The notes: a model not told the origin generated them from the sequence alone. A stretch of 36,378 nt of DNA from Phreatobacter sp. (GCF_030691135.1 NZ_JAUYFA010000108.1:1-36378); one strand, 5' to 3'; shown: positions 17,844-26,715, counted from the stretch's first letter. Made by a program: numbers and translations.

Positions 17844-18815
17844 TCATGGGGTTGGAGGCTGCCAGAGAGCCAGCAGGCCGTCAAGCGAGGAGCGCTCGAT
17901 CTGGACCGCCAGTGCCGAACTGCGGATGCGGTCCGCCCAGTCCGTGAGTCCGACGGCCTCGGCGAGGCTTCCCGACGCCGAGCGCAGCCAGGAGAGGTCG
18001 GTAGGCGTCGCGGGACGGTGCAACTGGACGCGTACCGATGTCGGGACGCCGCGTGTCGCCAGCCAGGCTCGCGCCTCCCTTTCGCCGCCGATCTGGTCGA
18101 TCAGCCGCAGGTCGCGCGCCCGGCTACCGACGAAGACGCGGCCGTCGGCGACGACGCGAAGCTGCTCGTCGGTCAGGCCGCGGCGCTCCTTCACGATGCG
18201 CTGGAACCAGTCGTAGCTGTCGGTGATGATCTCGCGCAGGGCGGCGAGCGCCTCGGGACTGGTCGGCTCGACGCCGCTCGGCATGGCCTTCAGTGGCGAC
18301 GAACGGATGGCTTCGATCCGAACGCCGAGCGTATCGAGGAGCCTCATGACGTTCGGAAACTGCGCCACGACGCCGATAGAGCCGGCGATCGAGGTCTCGC
18401 GCGTCACGATATGGTCGGCGCCGATGGCCGCGATATAGCCGCCGGAGGCCGCCGTACCCTCGACCACCGCGACCGTCGGCTTGACGGCGGCGACCGACCG
18501 TATCGCCGTGTAGAGGGCCTCCGAACCGGCAACCGTGCCGCCCGGTGAATCGATCGTCACGATCACCGCCCGGACGTTCCGGTTGCGGCCGAGCGCCTCG
18601 ATGGTGCGGACGAGATTGGCATTCTGGGCGATGACGCCCCGGACTTCGACGCGGGCCACATGCTCGAGCGGCGTCACCCAGCCGAAGCGCTGCGCGCCGG
18701 CGAGCCCGGCGACCGTCACGCCGACGATGACGGCGATCACGCTGAGCGCCCGCCAGAACGTCACCTTGCGGCGCAACAGGCGGCGGTCAAGCACGGCATC
18801 GGTATCGAGCGGCAT
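17844..18815 (-). CDS. sppA: Signal peptide peptidase SppA, short form
   Basis: A membrane-anchored serine protease of 323 residues that degrades cleaved signal peptides. A single transmembrane helix lies at about 22-42. The S49 domain follows with [13 protein letters not shown] (about 89-101), the catalytic Ser124 in [11 protein letters not shown], and the general-base Lys176 in [10 protein letters not shown]. It is the single-domain form, about half the length of E. coli SppA, as is normal in alphaproteobacteria. The stop is 49 bases before ihfB, making this the first gene of the long minus-strand run. Confidence 0.95.
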   Translation of the reverse strand: MPLDTDAVLDRRLLRRKVTFWRALSVIAVIVGVTVAGLAGAQRFGWVTPLEHVARVEVRGVIAQNANLVRTIEALGRNRNVRAVIVTIDSPGGTVAGSEALYTAIRSVAAVKPTVAVVEGTAASGGYIAAIGADHIVTRETSIAGSIGVVAQFPNVMRLLDTLGVRIEAIRSSPLKAMPSGVEPTSPEALAALREIITDSYDWFQRIVKERRGLTDEQLRVVADGRVFVGSRARDLRLIDQIGGEREARAWLATRGVPTSVRVQLHRPATPTDLSWLRSASGSLAEAVGLTDWADRIRSSALAVQIERSSLDGLLALWQPPTP

Positions 18816-18957
18816 GTCGCGAAGCTCCCTGTTGCCACCGGTCGTCCTTCGGGTGAAGGCTCAGGTAGCCTCGCCCATGCGGCAGCGCAAGCACCCATGG
18901 CCGGATGCAATGTCGCCGATGGTGAGAGGCGCCCGGAGCGGACGCCCGGACGGCGTA

Positions 18958-19287
18958 TCAGCGGGAGCGCTGGCGCGAGCGGGCACCCGGGCGCTGCCGG
19001 TAAAGTGCGATCGCGCTGACGATGGCGATACCGAAGCCACAGACGATGGCTGTTGGATAAAAGGCAGCCATCGCGAGAATGTAGCTCAGCGGCTCGCTGT
19101 CGTAGTCGAGGTCGATGGCGGCCCGTGTGCGGGTGCCGAAAGCAAAGACGCCCTCAAGCCAGGCGGTGCGCAACTGGATGAAGCTGTAGACCGCAAGAAC
19201 AAGGCCACCGGCGACGCCGACGAGCGCGATGATCAGGCTGGCAACAGGTCCGAAGCGACGCTTCTCGTCAGGTCGGTTCATCGACAT
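18958..19287 (-). CDS. Hypothetical two-helix membrane protein, 109 aa
   Basis: I do not recognise this protein. It has two strong hydrophobic segments (about residues 14-38 and 68-92) separated by a polar loop with several acidic residues (DLDYDSEP), and a very basic C-terminal tail (RQRPGARSRQRSR). By the positive-inside pattern both ends should be cytoplasmic. A purine stretch lies just before the ATG (AAGGCGAT). It lies 61 bases downstream of pyrF and 142 bases upstream of sppA on the same strand. No function is inferred. Confidence 0.7.
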   Translation of the reverse strand: MSMNRPDEKRRFGPVASLIIALVGVAGGLVLAVYSFIQLRTAWLEGVFAFGTRTRAAIDLDYDSEPLSYILAMAAFYPTAIVCGFGIAIVSAIALYRQRPGARSRQRSR

Positions 19288-19348
19288 CGCCTTTCATCTG
19301 GCTCCCGCGCGGAAAGGTGGGAGACTCGGTTGAACGCGCACTGCCTCT

Positions 19349-20095
19349 TCATATGTGACGTGAGACGTTACCACGCAATGACCGCTGTGCCCCATCGATG
19401 GCCTTCACGATTTCGCGTGCCGCCGCGACCGGGTCGGCGGCCGCCGTGATGGGGCGTCCGACCACGAGCCGGTCGGCCCCGCCGGCGATCGCGTCACCCG
19501 GCGTGACCACCCGCTTCTGGTCGCCGCCATCCACGCCCGCCGGGCGGATACCGGGGGTGACCAGTTCGACGTGCGGCGGAATGCCGATGGCTCTCAGATG
19601 GGCCGTTTCCTGGGCCGAGCAGACGATGCCGTCGATACCGATCGCGGCCGCCTGCCGCGCCTTTGCCGGCACCAGGGTCGACACTGTCCCGGCATATCCC
19701 GCCTCGGCGCAGTCGAGGTCGTTCCACGAGGTCAGGATGGTCACGGCGAGGATCTTCAGGCCCGAACCCGCGCGCCCCTGCACGGCGGCGCGCATGGTCT
19801 GCGGGTAGGCGTGGACGGTGAGGTAGTGCGCGCCCGTTCGCGCGATGGCCTCGACGCCCTCACGCACCGTGTTGTCGATATCGTGCAGCTTGAGATCAAA
19901 GAAGATCGTCTTGCCCGCGGCCGCCAGTTCCCGGCCGAAGCCGATACCGTCCGAATAGCCGAGCCTGTAGCCGATCTTGTAGTGCGTCACCGTGTCGCCG
20001 AGCAGGGATACGAGCCGCTCGGCCTCACCGAGGCTCGGCAGGTCGAGCGCGACGAAGAGCTTCTCGCGGGGATCGGGGAGAGGCGACGAGGACAT
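19349..20095 (-). CDS. pyrF: Orotidine 5'-phosphate decarboxylase
   Basis: A cytoplasmic TIM-barrel enzyme of 248 residues that decarboxylates OMP to UMP, the last step of pyrimidine synthesis. The catalytic Asp-Lys-Asp array is in [10 protein letters not shown] (D67, K69, D72), and substrate-phosphate residues are in VTPGIRP and LVVGRPIT. The ATG overlaps the stop of the upstream FMN-reductase gene by one base (TGATG), so translation is coupled. All active-site residues I can check are present. Confidence 0.96.
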   Translation of the reverse strand: MSSSPLPDPREKLFVALDLPSLGEAERLVSLLGDTVTHYKIGYRLGYSDGIGFGRELAAAGKTIFFDLKLHDIDNTVREGVEAIARTGAHYLTVHAYPQTMRAAVQGRAGSGLKILAVTILTSWNDLDCAEAGYAGTVSTLVPAKARQAAAIGIDGIVCSAQETAHLRAIGIPPHVELVTPGIRPAGVDGGDQKRVVTPGDAIAGGADRLVVGRPITAAADPVAAAREIVKAIDGAQRSLRGNVSRHI

Positions 20096-20670
20096 CAGGT
20101 CAGGCTCCGGGCTTTGTCGACGAGCGATGCGCAGCAGGCGGCGAGAAGCGCGCGGGTGCGCTCGTCCTTCAGGTTGCCGTCCTCCTCGAAGGCCTGATGG
20201 GCGGCCGCGACGGCACAGCTCTCGGGGATGACGAGGGCCCCGCAGCCGATCTCCAGCACCTGGCGCGTCGCCATCTGCGAGCGGAAACCGCCATAGCCGC
20301 CGGGTGAGGCCGAGCCGAGTGCGAAAACGCGACCGTGATAGGCGGCGAGCGGCTTCTCGCCCGCCTCCTTGACCCGGCTGACCCAGTCGATGGCGTTCTT
20401 GAGAAGCGGCGTCATGCCCGCATTGTATTCCGGGCCGGCGATGAAGATGCCCCGATGGGCGCAGAACTGCCGTTTCAGCTTCATTGCAGCGTCGGGAATG
20501 CCCTCGTTGGCCTCAAGGTCGCCGTCATAGAGCGGCAGGGAATAGTCGGCGAGCGAGATCAGCGACACGTCGGCATCGAGGCGGGCGAGTTCGGCGGCCG
20601 CCGCCGCGGCCAGGCGCGCATTGAAGGACCCGGACCGGACCGAGCCCGAGAAAACGAGGATACGAACCAT
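20095..20670 (-). CDS. NADPH-dependent FMN reductase / quinone reductase
   Basis: A flavodoxin-fold oxidoreductase of 191 residues (FMN_red family), cytoplasmic, reducing FMN, quinones, chromate or azo compounds with NAD(P)H. The FMN phosphate loop is [14 protein letters not shown] (about residues 8-21). The family signature [21 protein letters not shown] lies near residues 79-99 and [13 protein letters not shown] near 118-130. It directly precedes and overlaps pyrF by one base. I recall this FMN-reductase/pyrF pairing from other Rhizobiales but cannot check it. The physiological substrate is unknown. Confidence 0.92.
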   Translation of the reverse strand: MVRILVFSGSVRSGSFNARLAAAAAAELARLDADVSLISLADYSLPLYDGDLEANEGIPDAAMKLKRQFCAHRGIFIAGPEYNAGMTPLLKNAIDWVSRVKEAGEKPLAAYHGRVFALGSASPGGYGGFRSQMATRQVLEIGCGALVIPESCAVAAAHQAFEEDGNLKDERTRALLAACCASLVDKARSLT

Positions 20671-20732
20671 GGCGAGGCTCCCGAAGGCTAGTCGTCACGG
20701 CTTCTAGCGGCCGATGCTGACCGCGTAAATGT

Positions 20733-21803
20733 CTATCCCGCCGGACCGGGCTTGGCCGCCTTTGCCGCCTCCTGGCTCGCCTCGGCCTGACGGATCACGG
20801 CCATACTCTCCTTCAGATTGTCGAGCGAGCTGTGACCGCTTGCCAGTTCCCGGATGGCGACGATGAGCAGCGCCAGGATGAAGGGGACGATGAAATAATA
20901 GAGGCGGAACAGGATGAAGGCTGCGACGACCGCCTCCGCCGTGAAGCCGAGCGGCGGCAGCGCCACCAGCAGCGTCGCCTCGAAGGCGCCTGCCGCGCCC
21001 GGCGCATGGGTGGCGAAACCGAGCAGCATGGCCGTGCAGAAGATCACGGCGACCGCCACGAAGGGGGCCGGCGGTGCGTTCGGCATCGCCGTCAGCAGGA
21101 CATGGAGGATCATCGCCGTGCAGGCGAGGTCGACGATGCCGATGATCATCTGCAGGCCGGTGAGCTTCGCGCTGGGCAGCTTGATCACCCAGGCGCCCGA
21201 GCCGAACTGGCGCGGCACCGAGACGAAGAGCAGCCAGCCGATCAGGATGACGAGGATGACGACGCCGACGATGCGGACGGTATCGCCGCCGATGCCGAAG
21301 GGGGCGACGACCGGCGTCACCACCCAGGGCTCGAGCACGAAGCCGAGGCCGAGAACGGTGGCATTGCCGAGCCAGAAGGTCAGGCCGGCGATGAAGCAGA
21401 TCTTCACCACCTGCGGGCCGGTAACCTTGTAGCGGGCGTAGACGAGGTAGCGCACGACGGCGGCCGTGAAGACCGTGGCGCCGAGATTGTGGGCGATGGA
21501 ATAGCTGGTGAAGGAGCCGATGGCGCAGGCGGGGTAAGGGATGTCCTCGCGGCCGATCGTCCGGGTGGCGAAATAGTCATAGACGGTCAGGGTCGTATAG
21601 GCGGCGACGGTGAAGAACCCGGCGAGGAGCAGGGTCGAGGGACCGATCTGCCCGATCGCCTCCCATACCTTCGCCCATTCGATGACCCGCAGCTTGGTGA
21701 AGAGCACGTAACCCGCGGTCGCCAGCATGGCGACGGCGACGGCCAGCAGGATCTTCTTGAAGCCGATCCGGTCGCGCAGGAAGTCCACGATTGTCTTGAT
21801 CAA
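20733..21803 (-). CDS. YbhN/UPF0104-type membrane protein (lysylphosphatidylglycerol synthase TM region)
   Basis: A polytopic inner-membrane protein of 356 residues with about eight hydrophobic helices matching the flippase-like transmembrane domain of MprF/AglD/YbhN. Typical features are YDYFATRTIGREDIPY near the third helix, GSFTSYSIAHNLGATV, the Gly/Pro-rich THAPGAAGAFEATLLVAL and the following FRLYYFIVPF. The lysyl-transferase domain of full MprF is absent, so it probably does not aminoacylate lipids; lipid transport is a family-level guess. The charged Ala-rich tail (from about residue 325) is cytoplasmic. Confidence 0.88.
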   Translation of the reverse strand: MIKTIVDFLRDRIGFKKILLAVAVAMLATAGYVLFTKLRVIEWAKVWEAIGQIGPSTLLLAGFFTVAAYTTLTVYDYFATRTIGREDIPYPACAIGSFTSYSIAHNLGATVFTAAVVRYLVYARYKVTGPQVVKICFIAGLTFWLGNATVLGLGFVLEPWVVTPVVAPFGIGGDTVRIVGVVILVILIGWLLFVSVPRQFGSGAWVIKLPSAKLTGLQMIIGIVDLACTAMILHVLLTAMPNAPPAPFVAVAVIFCTAMLLGFATHAPGAAGAFEATLLVALPPLGFTAEAVVAAFILFRLYYFIVPFILALLIVAIRELASGHSSLDNLKESMAVIRQAEASQEAAKAAKPGPAG

Positions 21804-21979
21804 GAGCGTCTCGCCACGCGTTACGGCGCGCAGCTCTCCGCGCGCACCATCAGGCCCCTACATGAGGTCGTGTGTCCGGCATATGTCGCCTGACATCGGA
21901 ATAAATCCTTACGGTCCGTGCGCAATACCCGAGCCACATGTAGTGCGTGCCAGGGCAATGTGCCATCGCACGGGCGACC

Positions 21980-22618
21980 CTACTGCAGGAAGGGATTGGT
22001 CTTCCGCTCACGCTCCAGCGTCGTCGCCGGTCCGTGGCCGGGCAGCACGGTGAAATCGTCGCCGAGCGGCAGGATCTTCTCCTTGATGCCGCGGATCAGC
22101 AGGTCGTGGTCGCCGCCGGGCAGGTCTGTCCGACCGACAGAGCCCTGAAACACCGTGTCGCCGACGAGGGCGAACTCGGAAGGCGCATGGACGAAGACGA
22201 CATGGCCCGGCGCATGGCCCGGCACATGAAGGACGTCGAAGGTGACCCCGCCGACGGTGACGGTATCCCCATCGTTCAGCCAGCGCGTCGGTGTCACCGG
22301 CCGTACGCCTTCCAGACCGAAGCGCGCAGCCTGCGCGTTCAGATTGGCCAGCAGCGGCGCGTCGTCCTGGTGCGGGCCCTCGATCGGGATCGACAGGAGC
22401 TCCGCCAGTTCGGCAGCCCCGCCGGCATGGTCGATATGGCCGTGGGTCAGCAGGATCTTCTCGGGGGTGACCTTGAGATCGGCGATGGCGCCCTGGATCC
22501 GCGGCAGGTCGCCGCCCGGATCGACGATGGCCGCCTTCATCGTATCGGCATCCCAGACGATCGAGCAGTTCTGCTCGAACGGCGTCACCGGAACGATCGC
22601 AACCTTCAACGTCGCCAT
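21980..22618 (-). CDS. MBL-fold metallo-hydrolase, glyoxalase II-like (YcbL/GloC type)
   Basis: A cytoplasmic metallo-beta-lactamase-fold hydrolase of 212 residues. The metal motif THGHIDHAGG (residues 58-67) supplies His, His, Asp and His. Further ligands are HVPGHAPGH, LVGDTVFQGSVGR (bridging Asp) and LPGHG. The opening VTPFEQNCSIVW and closing GPATTLERERKTNPFL are typical of the short YcbL/GloC group, which hydrolyses S-lactoylglutathione-like thioesters; the C-terminal glutathione-binding domain of GloB is absent. Glyoxalase II activity is likely but not certain. Confidence 0.93.
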   Translation of the reverse strand: MATLKVAIVPVTPFEQNCSIVWDADTMKAAIVDPGGDLPRIQGAIADLKVTPEKILLTHGHIDHAGGAAELAELLSIPIEGPHQDDAPLLANLNAQAARFGLEGVRPVTPTRWLNDGDTVTVGGVTFDVLHVPGHAPGHVVFVHAPSEFALVGDTVFQGSVGRTDLPGGDHDLLIRGIKEKILPLGDDFTVLPGHGPATTLERERKTNPFLQ

Positions 22619-22774
22619 GAGGCTCTCCTGTTCAGCTCCACCGATTAGCCGCGACGAGCCGGGGCCGCAACCCGTTCAAAGGGCTCTGACAGAAATTGAA
22701 ATACAAGTTTATTGCGATGCACAACAAGCATGTCTATATGTGTGATGACAAGTCTAATCCTGGAGATCTGAACG

Positions 22775-22801
22775 TTTTGTTGCCGTATAGAGGCGACAAA
22801 A
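22775..22801. promoter_or_regulatory. 10-bp inverted repeat in an AT-rich intergenic region
   Basis: TTTTGTTGCC and GGCGACAAAA form a 10-bp inverted repeat with one T/C difference (a G-U pair in RNA) and a 7-base spacer. It sits 74 bases upstream of the lytic transglycosylase start in a region (about 22680-22870) clearly richer in A+T than its surroundings. It could be an operator, a 5'-leader hairpin or a relic; nothing in the sequence decides. Confidence 0.4.
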
Positions 22802-22874
22802 GTGCGGGATGAGTTTCCGATAGTCGCTTGCTATTACATTAGGGCGGCTGATCTTACTTAGGAAAACGAAAGTC

Positions 22875-23429
22875 ATGATCCATTCAAGCGCGAATTCGCC
22901 TCGAAAATTCATTTGCCGTGCAGCCATTGCTGGTGCGGCTTCGCTGATGATTACGGCATCCGCCATGGCGCAAGACGTCGACGGCGCCAATGCCACCTGG
23001 GCGACGCTCCATGTCGGCGGCCAGGCGTCGGTCCCGACGCCAGCGTCGAGCGAGGGGCCCGCGGAAATGAGCTCCATCCGCGGCCGCATCACGGAGGCCG
23101 CTGCTCGCCACGGCGTCCCGCCCGGCCTCGCCCTCGCTGTCGCCAAGATCGAGAGCAACATGCGCTGCCAGGCGCGTGGTCGGGCCGGCGAGCTCGGCCC
23201 GCTGCAGATCAAGCCGGCGACCGCCCGCGGCCTCGGTTACAGCGGTCCGGCCTCGGCGCTGAACTCCTGCGGTGCCGGCCTCGAATGGGGCATGCGGCAT
23301 CTGGCGGTGGCCTATCGGCGCTGCGGCTCGGCGGCGGGCGCCGCCGCCCTGCACAACCGCGGCCTCGCGTCCGCCTGCACCCGCACCGCCTATTCCCACC
23401 GCGTCACGCGGCTGATGGCGAGCCTCTGA
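22875..23429 (+). CDS. Exported lytic transglycosylase-like protein (SLT domain), 184 aa
   Basis: A small secreted goose-lysozyme-type enzyme that would cleave peptidoglycan glycan strands in the periplasm. A basic start and a hydrophobic stretch (about 15-31) end in ASAMA-QD, a good signal-peptidase site near residue 32. The SLT domain starts about residue 68. The catalytic Glu93 is in AKIESNMRC, followed by GELGPLQIKPATARGLGY and later LEWGMRHLAVAY. Four Cys in the mature part (98, 132, 150, 168) could form two disulfides. It is the only plus-strand gene between 9 and 27 kb and is probably transcribed alone from the AT-rich upstream region. Confidence 0.9.
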   Translation: MIHSSANSPRKFICRAAIAGAASLMITASAMAQDVDGANATWATLHVGGQASVPTPASSEGPAEMSSIRGRITEAAARHGVPPGLALAVAKIESNMRCQARGRAGELGPLQIKPATARGLGYSGPASALNSCGAGLEWGMRHLAVAYRRCGSAAGAAALHNRGLASACTRTAYSHRVTRLMASL

Positions 23430-23460
23430 GCAGCTCTCCACAAGGCATCCCCGCCAACGA

Positions 23461-23488
23461 AAACGGCCGCCCGTGAGGGCGGCCGTTT
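23461..23488. terminator. Bidirectional intrinsic terminator between the transglycosylase gene and rpsA
   Basis: A perfect 12-bp inverted repeat, AAACGGCCGCCC and GGGCGGCCGTTT, with a GTGA loop. It is flanked by A-rich sequence on one side and T-rich on the other, so it can act as a Rho-independent terminator for both converging genes. Confidence 0.85.
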
Positions 23489-23534
23489 GTCGTCGGGAGG
23501 CAAGGCCGGCGGGTCACCCCGCCGGCTGCCGTCC

Positions 23535-25241
23535 TCACTTCTTGTCGCCGGTGCGCGCCTTGAGGGCAGCTCCCAGGATGTCGCCGAGCGAAGCACCCGA
23601 GTCGGACGAACCGAACTGGGCCATGGCTTCCTTCTCCTCGGCCACTTCCAGCGCCTTGATCGACACCTGGACCTTGCGGGCCTTGCGGTCGAACATGGTG
23701 ACGCGGGCGTCGAGCTTCTCGCCGGCGGCGAAACGCTCGGGACGCTGGTCACCGCGGTCGCGCGCCAGTTCGTTGCGCTTCACGAAGGCGGTCAGGTCGG
23801 TGCCGACGAGCTTCACGTCGATGCCACCTTCCTTCACCTCGACCACTTCGCAGGTGACGATCTGACCCTTGCGGATCTCGCCGGCGTCGGCGAAGGGATC
23901 GCCGCCGACCTGCTTGAGGCCGAGCGAGATGCGCTCCTTCTCCACGTCGACGTCGAGGACCTGGGCGCGGATGATGTCGCCCTTCTTGAACTCCTCGATG
24001 ACCTGCTCGCCCGGACGGTTCCAGTCGAGGTCAGACAGATGGACCATACCGTCAACATCGCCTTCCAAGCCAAGGAACAGGCCGAACTCTGTCTTGTTCT
24101 TGACCTCGCCCTCGACGACGGTGCCGGTGGGGTACTTCTCGATGAAGGCTTCCCACGGATTCTGCAGGGTCTGCTTGAGACCCAGCGAGATGCGCCGCTT
24201 GGAGCTGTCGACCTCGAGCACCGACACTTCGACTTCCTGCGAGGTCGAGACGATCTTGCCCGGATGGACGTTCTTCTTGGTCCAGCTCATTTCCGAGACG
24301 TGGATCAGGCCCTCGATACCCGGCTCCAACTCCACGAAGGCGCCGTAGTCGGTGATGTTGGTGACGCGGCCCTTGAACTTGGCATTGATCGGGTACTTGG
24401 CCTCGATGCCCTGCCACGGATCGTCCAGCAGCTGCTTCATGCCCAGCGAGATGCGGTGCGTCTCGTGGTTGATCTTGACGATCTTGACCTTCACGGTCTG
24501 GCCGATCGTCAGCACCTCCGAGGGGTGATTGACGCGGCGCCAGGCGATGTCGGTGACATGCAGCAGGCCGTCGATACCGCCGAGGTCGACGAAGGCGCCG
24601 TAGTCGGTGATGTTCTTCACAACGCCGTCGATGACCTGACCCTCTTCGAGGTTCTGCACCAGCTCGTGACGCTGCTCGGCGCGGGTCTCTTCGAGAACGG
24701 TCCGGCGCGACACGACGATGTTGCCGCGGCGGCGATCCATCTTCAGGATCTGGAACGGCTGCGGCGAGTTCATCAGCGGGCCGACGTCGCGGATCGGGCG
24801 GATGTCCACCTGGCTGCGCGGCAGGAAGGCCACGGCGCCGTCGAGATCGACGGTGTAGCCGCCCTTGACGGTGTTGAAGATCGTGCCGCTGACCTTCTCG
24901 TTGGCGTTGAACGCCTTCTCGAGCTTGACCCAGCTTTCCTCGCGGCGCGCCTTGTCGCGCGAGATGACCGCCTCGCCGAGCGCGTTCTCGATGCGCTCGA
25001 GATAGACCTCGACGATGTCGCCGATCTTGATGTCGCCTTCACGGCCGGGGCTGGTGAATTCCTTCAGGGCGACGCGGCCCTCGGTCTTCAGACCGACGTC
25101 GATGATGGCGAGATCCTTCTCGATCCCGACCACGGTTCCCTTCACGACGGAACCTTCGTTCATCTCGGTCGTACCGAAGCTCTCGGTCAGGAGCGCGGCG
25201 AAATCGTCGCGGGAGGGGTTCATGCTGTTGGCGCTTGCCAT
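23535..25241 (-). CDS. rpsA: 30S ribosomal protein S1
   Basis: Ribosomal protein S1 of 568 residues, which binds mRNA at the 30S platform and aids initiation. Six S1/OB repeats can be followed: about 30-95, 115-180, 198-268 (NITDYGAFVDLGGIDGLLHV), 285-355 (NITDYGAFVELEPGIEGLIHV), 370-440 (FGLFLGLEGDVDGMVHLSD) and a more divergent last one at about 460-530. The first Met of MASANSMNP (25241) was chosen because AAGGA lies about 12 bases upstream and the in-frame extension to 25364 is Arg-rich. The upstream neighbour is not cmk, the gene usually found there. Confidence 0.97.
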   Translation of the reverse strand: MASANSMNPSRDDFAALLTESFGTTEMNEGSVVKGTVVGIEKDLAIIDVGLKTEGRVALKEFTSPGREGDIKIGDIVEVYLERIENALGEAVISRDKARREESWVKLEKAFNANEKVSGTIFNTVKGGYTVDLDGAVAFLPRSQVDIRPIRDVGPLMNSPQPFQILKMDRRRGNIVVSRRTVLEETRAEQRHELVQNLEEGQVIDGVVKNITDYGAFVDLGGIDGLLHVTDIAWRRVNHPSEVLTIGQTVKVKIVKINHETHRISLGMKQLLDDPWQGIEAKYPINAKFKGRVTNITDYGAFVELEPGIEGLIHVSEMSWTKKNVHPGKIVSTSQEVEVSVLEVDSSKRRISLGLKQTLQNPWEAFIEKYPTGTVVEGEVKNKTEFGLFLGLEGDVDGMVHLSDLDWNRPGEQVIEEFKKGDIIRAQVLDVDVEKERISLGLKQVGGDPFADAGEIRKGQIVTCEVVEVKEGGIDVKLVGTDLTAFVKRNELARDRGDQRPERFAAGEKLDARVTMFDRKARKVQVSIKALEVAEEKEAMAQFGSSDSGASLGDILGAALKARTGDKK

Positions 25242-25604
25242 ACGTTGATCGTCCTTGTGGGCCCGTTGATGCGCCGGGGTTGAAGAGGGCCGCCGGCTCC
25301 ACATGGACCGGATGAGGGGCTTGAATCGCATCCGGACGCGGCCGATGACGGCTCGCGGGCGCAACCCAGGCGGAAGGCGGCATGGATAGGTCGGGCGGAT
25401 CGCGACGGGTCCGGCGGCGAACCCCGTCCTGAGGCGGCAGCCCGTCGGGGGCCACGGCGAGGACGCGAGGCGGGCGCGGGCGCTTGGCCCAGTCCCGGGT
25501 GGAGGTCATCCACCATGCGCTGCCGGCAGGTCCGATCGGAAATCGATCTGCCGAATGGCGCGGCAATACAGGAAATGCCCCCGCACGACAAGCGCCTCGC
25601 GGTC
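25242..25604. other. Intergenic region upstream of rpsA, no gene seen
   Basis: This 363-base stretch must hold the rpsA promoter and leader. A CCGGATG / CATCCGG inverted repeat lies at about 25309-25336. The open frames here are shadows without ribosome-binding sites. I see no clear -35/-10 pair and no tRNA or riboswitch. Confidence 0.4.
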
Positions 25605-25913
25605 TCAGCCCCGCTTGCGGTCGAAGGTGAAGCGATGGGAGCGTTTCAGTTCGAGCACGAGCGCCACGAACTGCGCCGTCGACAGGACCTCTTCCTTGCC
25701 CGAGGGATAGGAGACGAAGAAGCGCGACTTGTCAGGATACATCAGAACCCTTGCCTCGATTCGAGGCTCCGCCCCTGTTCCCGGTTCGGGAAGCGCGATG
25801 ACATCGCCCCACCGGACCCGGCGCTGCTCGGGGGGCGCGGTGACCATGTCCAGTCCCAGATCGGGGTCCAGATGCGCGGGCACCGGCTGGTCGGAAGGCG
25901 GTGGACGGTTCAT
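25605..25913 (-). CDS. Small hypothetical protein, 102 aa
   Basis: I do not recognise this protein. It is soluble and Pro-rich at the N-terminus (MNRPPPSDQPVPAHLDPD), has no signal peptide, and ends in a charged, well-patterned segment with strand-like VLMYPDKSRFFVSYPSG and helix-like TAQFVALVLELKRSHRF followed by FDRKRG. The second half (about residues 50-102) looks like a real folded domain. It lies 130 bases downstream of zapA on the same strand. No function can be offered. Confidence 0.65.
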   Translation of the reverse strand: MNRPPPSDQPVPAHLDPDLGLDMVTAPPEQRRVRWGDVIALPEPGTGAEPRIEARVLMYPDKSRFFVSYPSGKEEVLSTAQFVALVLELKRSHRFTFDRKRG

Positions 25914-26043
25914 GGCGATGGACGGGTGAGGAAGGGAGGACTGCTGTTCGGTTTAGACACCCCGGCGGGTCAGCGCAACATGGCGAAGGGCCGCGGCGAC
26001 GCCGGTTGCAACGAGCAGTCCGCCGATCAGACCGCTGCCGGTA

Positions 26044-26418
26044 TCAGGACGCCGGCTTCGACAGGCCGGTCAGATGCGAGGTCAGCCGCTCGATGGAGGC
26101 TGCGGCATCGTCCAGCGTATGCGCCAGGAGCGCCTCGCGCTCGTCGGCGCGCTCGACGCTCACGGCGCGCGCCTCGCGCAGCGCGTTGAGCTCGGTCTCC
26201 GCGGCCTTCAGGCGGCGGCGCGTGTCGGCGAGTTCGTCGGCCACCATGATCGCCGCCATGACGGTCAGCCGCGTGTCGCCGATCTCGCCGAAGGCGCCCT
26301 TCAACTGGTCCACCTTGCCGTTCACCTCCGCCGCGAGCCGCAGCAGATGGTCTTCCTGGCCGTCGTCGCAGGCCATGCGGAAAGACCGGCCGTTGATCGT
26401 GACGGAGACATGCGCCAT
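26044..26418 (-). CDS. zapA: Cell division protein ZapA
   Basis: ZapA-family protein of 124 residues that crosslinks FtsZ filaments at the division ring. The N-terminal part MAHVSVTINGRSFRMACDDGQ, split over residues 1-21, and the following EDHLLRLAAEVNGKVDQLK form the globular head. MAAIMVADELADTRRRL and the rest are the long coiled-coil typical of the family. It starts 6 bases after the DUF4164 gene stop, so the two are co-transcribed. The DUF4164-zapA order divergent from tkt is one I recall in Hyphomicrobiales. The C-terminal extension past about residue 105 is Ser/Thr-rich. Confidence 0.92.
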   Translation of the reverse strand: MAHVSVTINGRSFRMACDDGQEDHLLRLAAEVNGKVDQLKGAFGEIGDTRLTVMAAIMVADELADTRRRLKAAETELNALREARAVSVERADEREALLAHTLDDAAASIERLTSHLTGLSKPAS

Positions 26419-26424
26419 CGCGGT

Positions 26425-26715
26425 TCAGCTCTCGTAGCGGGCGAGGACGCCGCGGATGGCGTCCATGGTCAGGTCGAGGCGCCGCGCCACTTCGCGGTTG
26501 ACGGATTCGAGGTCGGCGACCCGGTCGGCCGAGCGGTCGAGATCCTCGGCGAGGCGCGACCGGTCCGCCTGGAGCGCTTCCACCTGCTTGTGGACGACGA
26601 CCTGCTGGCGGTCGTTCTCCAGCTTGCGCGCGACGGCCGTCTCCAGCGCCCCGAGCGCCGTCTTCAAACGGGAGGCCGCCGTTTCAAGGCGCGATGGGCC
26701 GGTCGTGGATCCCAA
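26425..26715 (-). CDS. DUF4164-family coiled-coil protein, 96 aa
   Basis: A short, almost wholly helical protein of heptad-like composition: LETAASRLKTALGALE near the start, then LEALQ-type repeats and RVADLESVNREVARRLD. This matches DUF4164, a small family found beside zapA in alphaproteobacteria. The start is TTG (26713-26715), with AGGA about 8 bases upstream (CAGGATCGAGC), giving exactly the family length. A longer in-frame reading to 27270 crosses the tkt promoter and part of tkt and is rejected. A role in division with ZapA is inferred from neighbourhood and coiled-coil form, like ZapB, not shown. Confidence 0.85.
   Translation of the reverse strand: MGSTTGPSRLETAASRLKTALGALETAVARKLENDRQQVVVHKQVEALQADRSRLAEDLDRSADRVADLESVNREVARRLDLTMDAIRGVLARYES

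Noticed and set aside
22754-23212. A 152-codon minus-strand frame between the MBL gene and the transglycosylase
   Set aside because: It is antisense to the SLT domain, has no ribosome-binding site and has no family resemblance.
25914-26043. A possible 6S RNA gene near zapA
   Set aside because: 6S RNA often lies near zapA, but this gap is only 130 bases and I could not see the required long imperfect hairpin with a central bubble.
25953-26046. A short hydrophobic peptide reading (GLIGGLLVATGVAAAL) on the minus strand just after zapA
   Set aside because: It looks like a membrane segment, but no ATG, GTG or TTG precedes it in frame before a stop, and no ribosome-binding site is visible. It could be a remnant.
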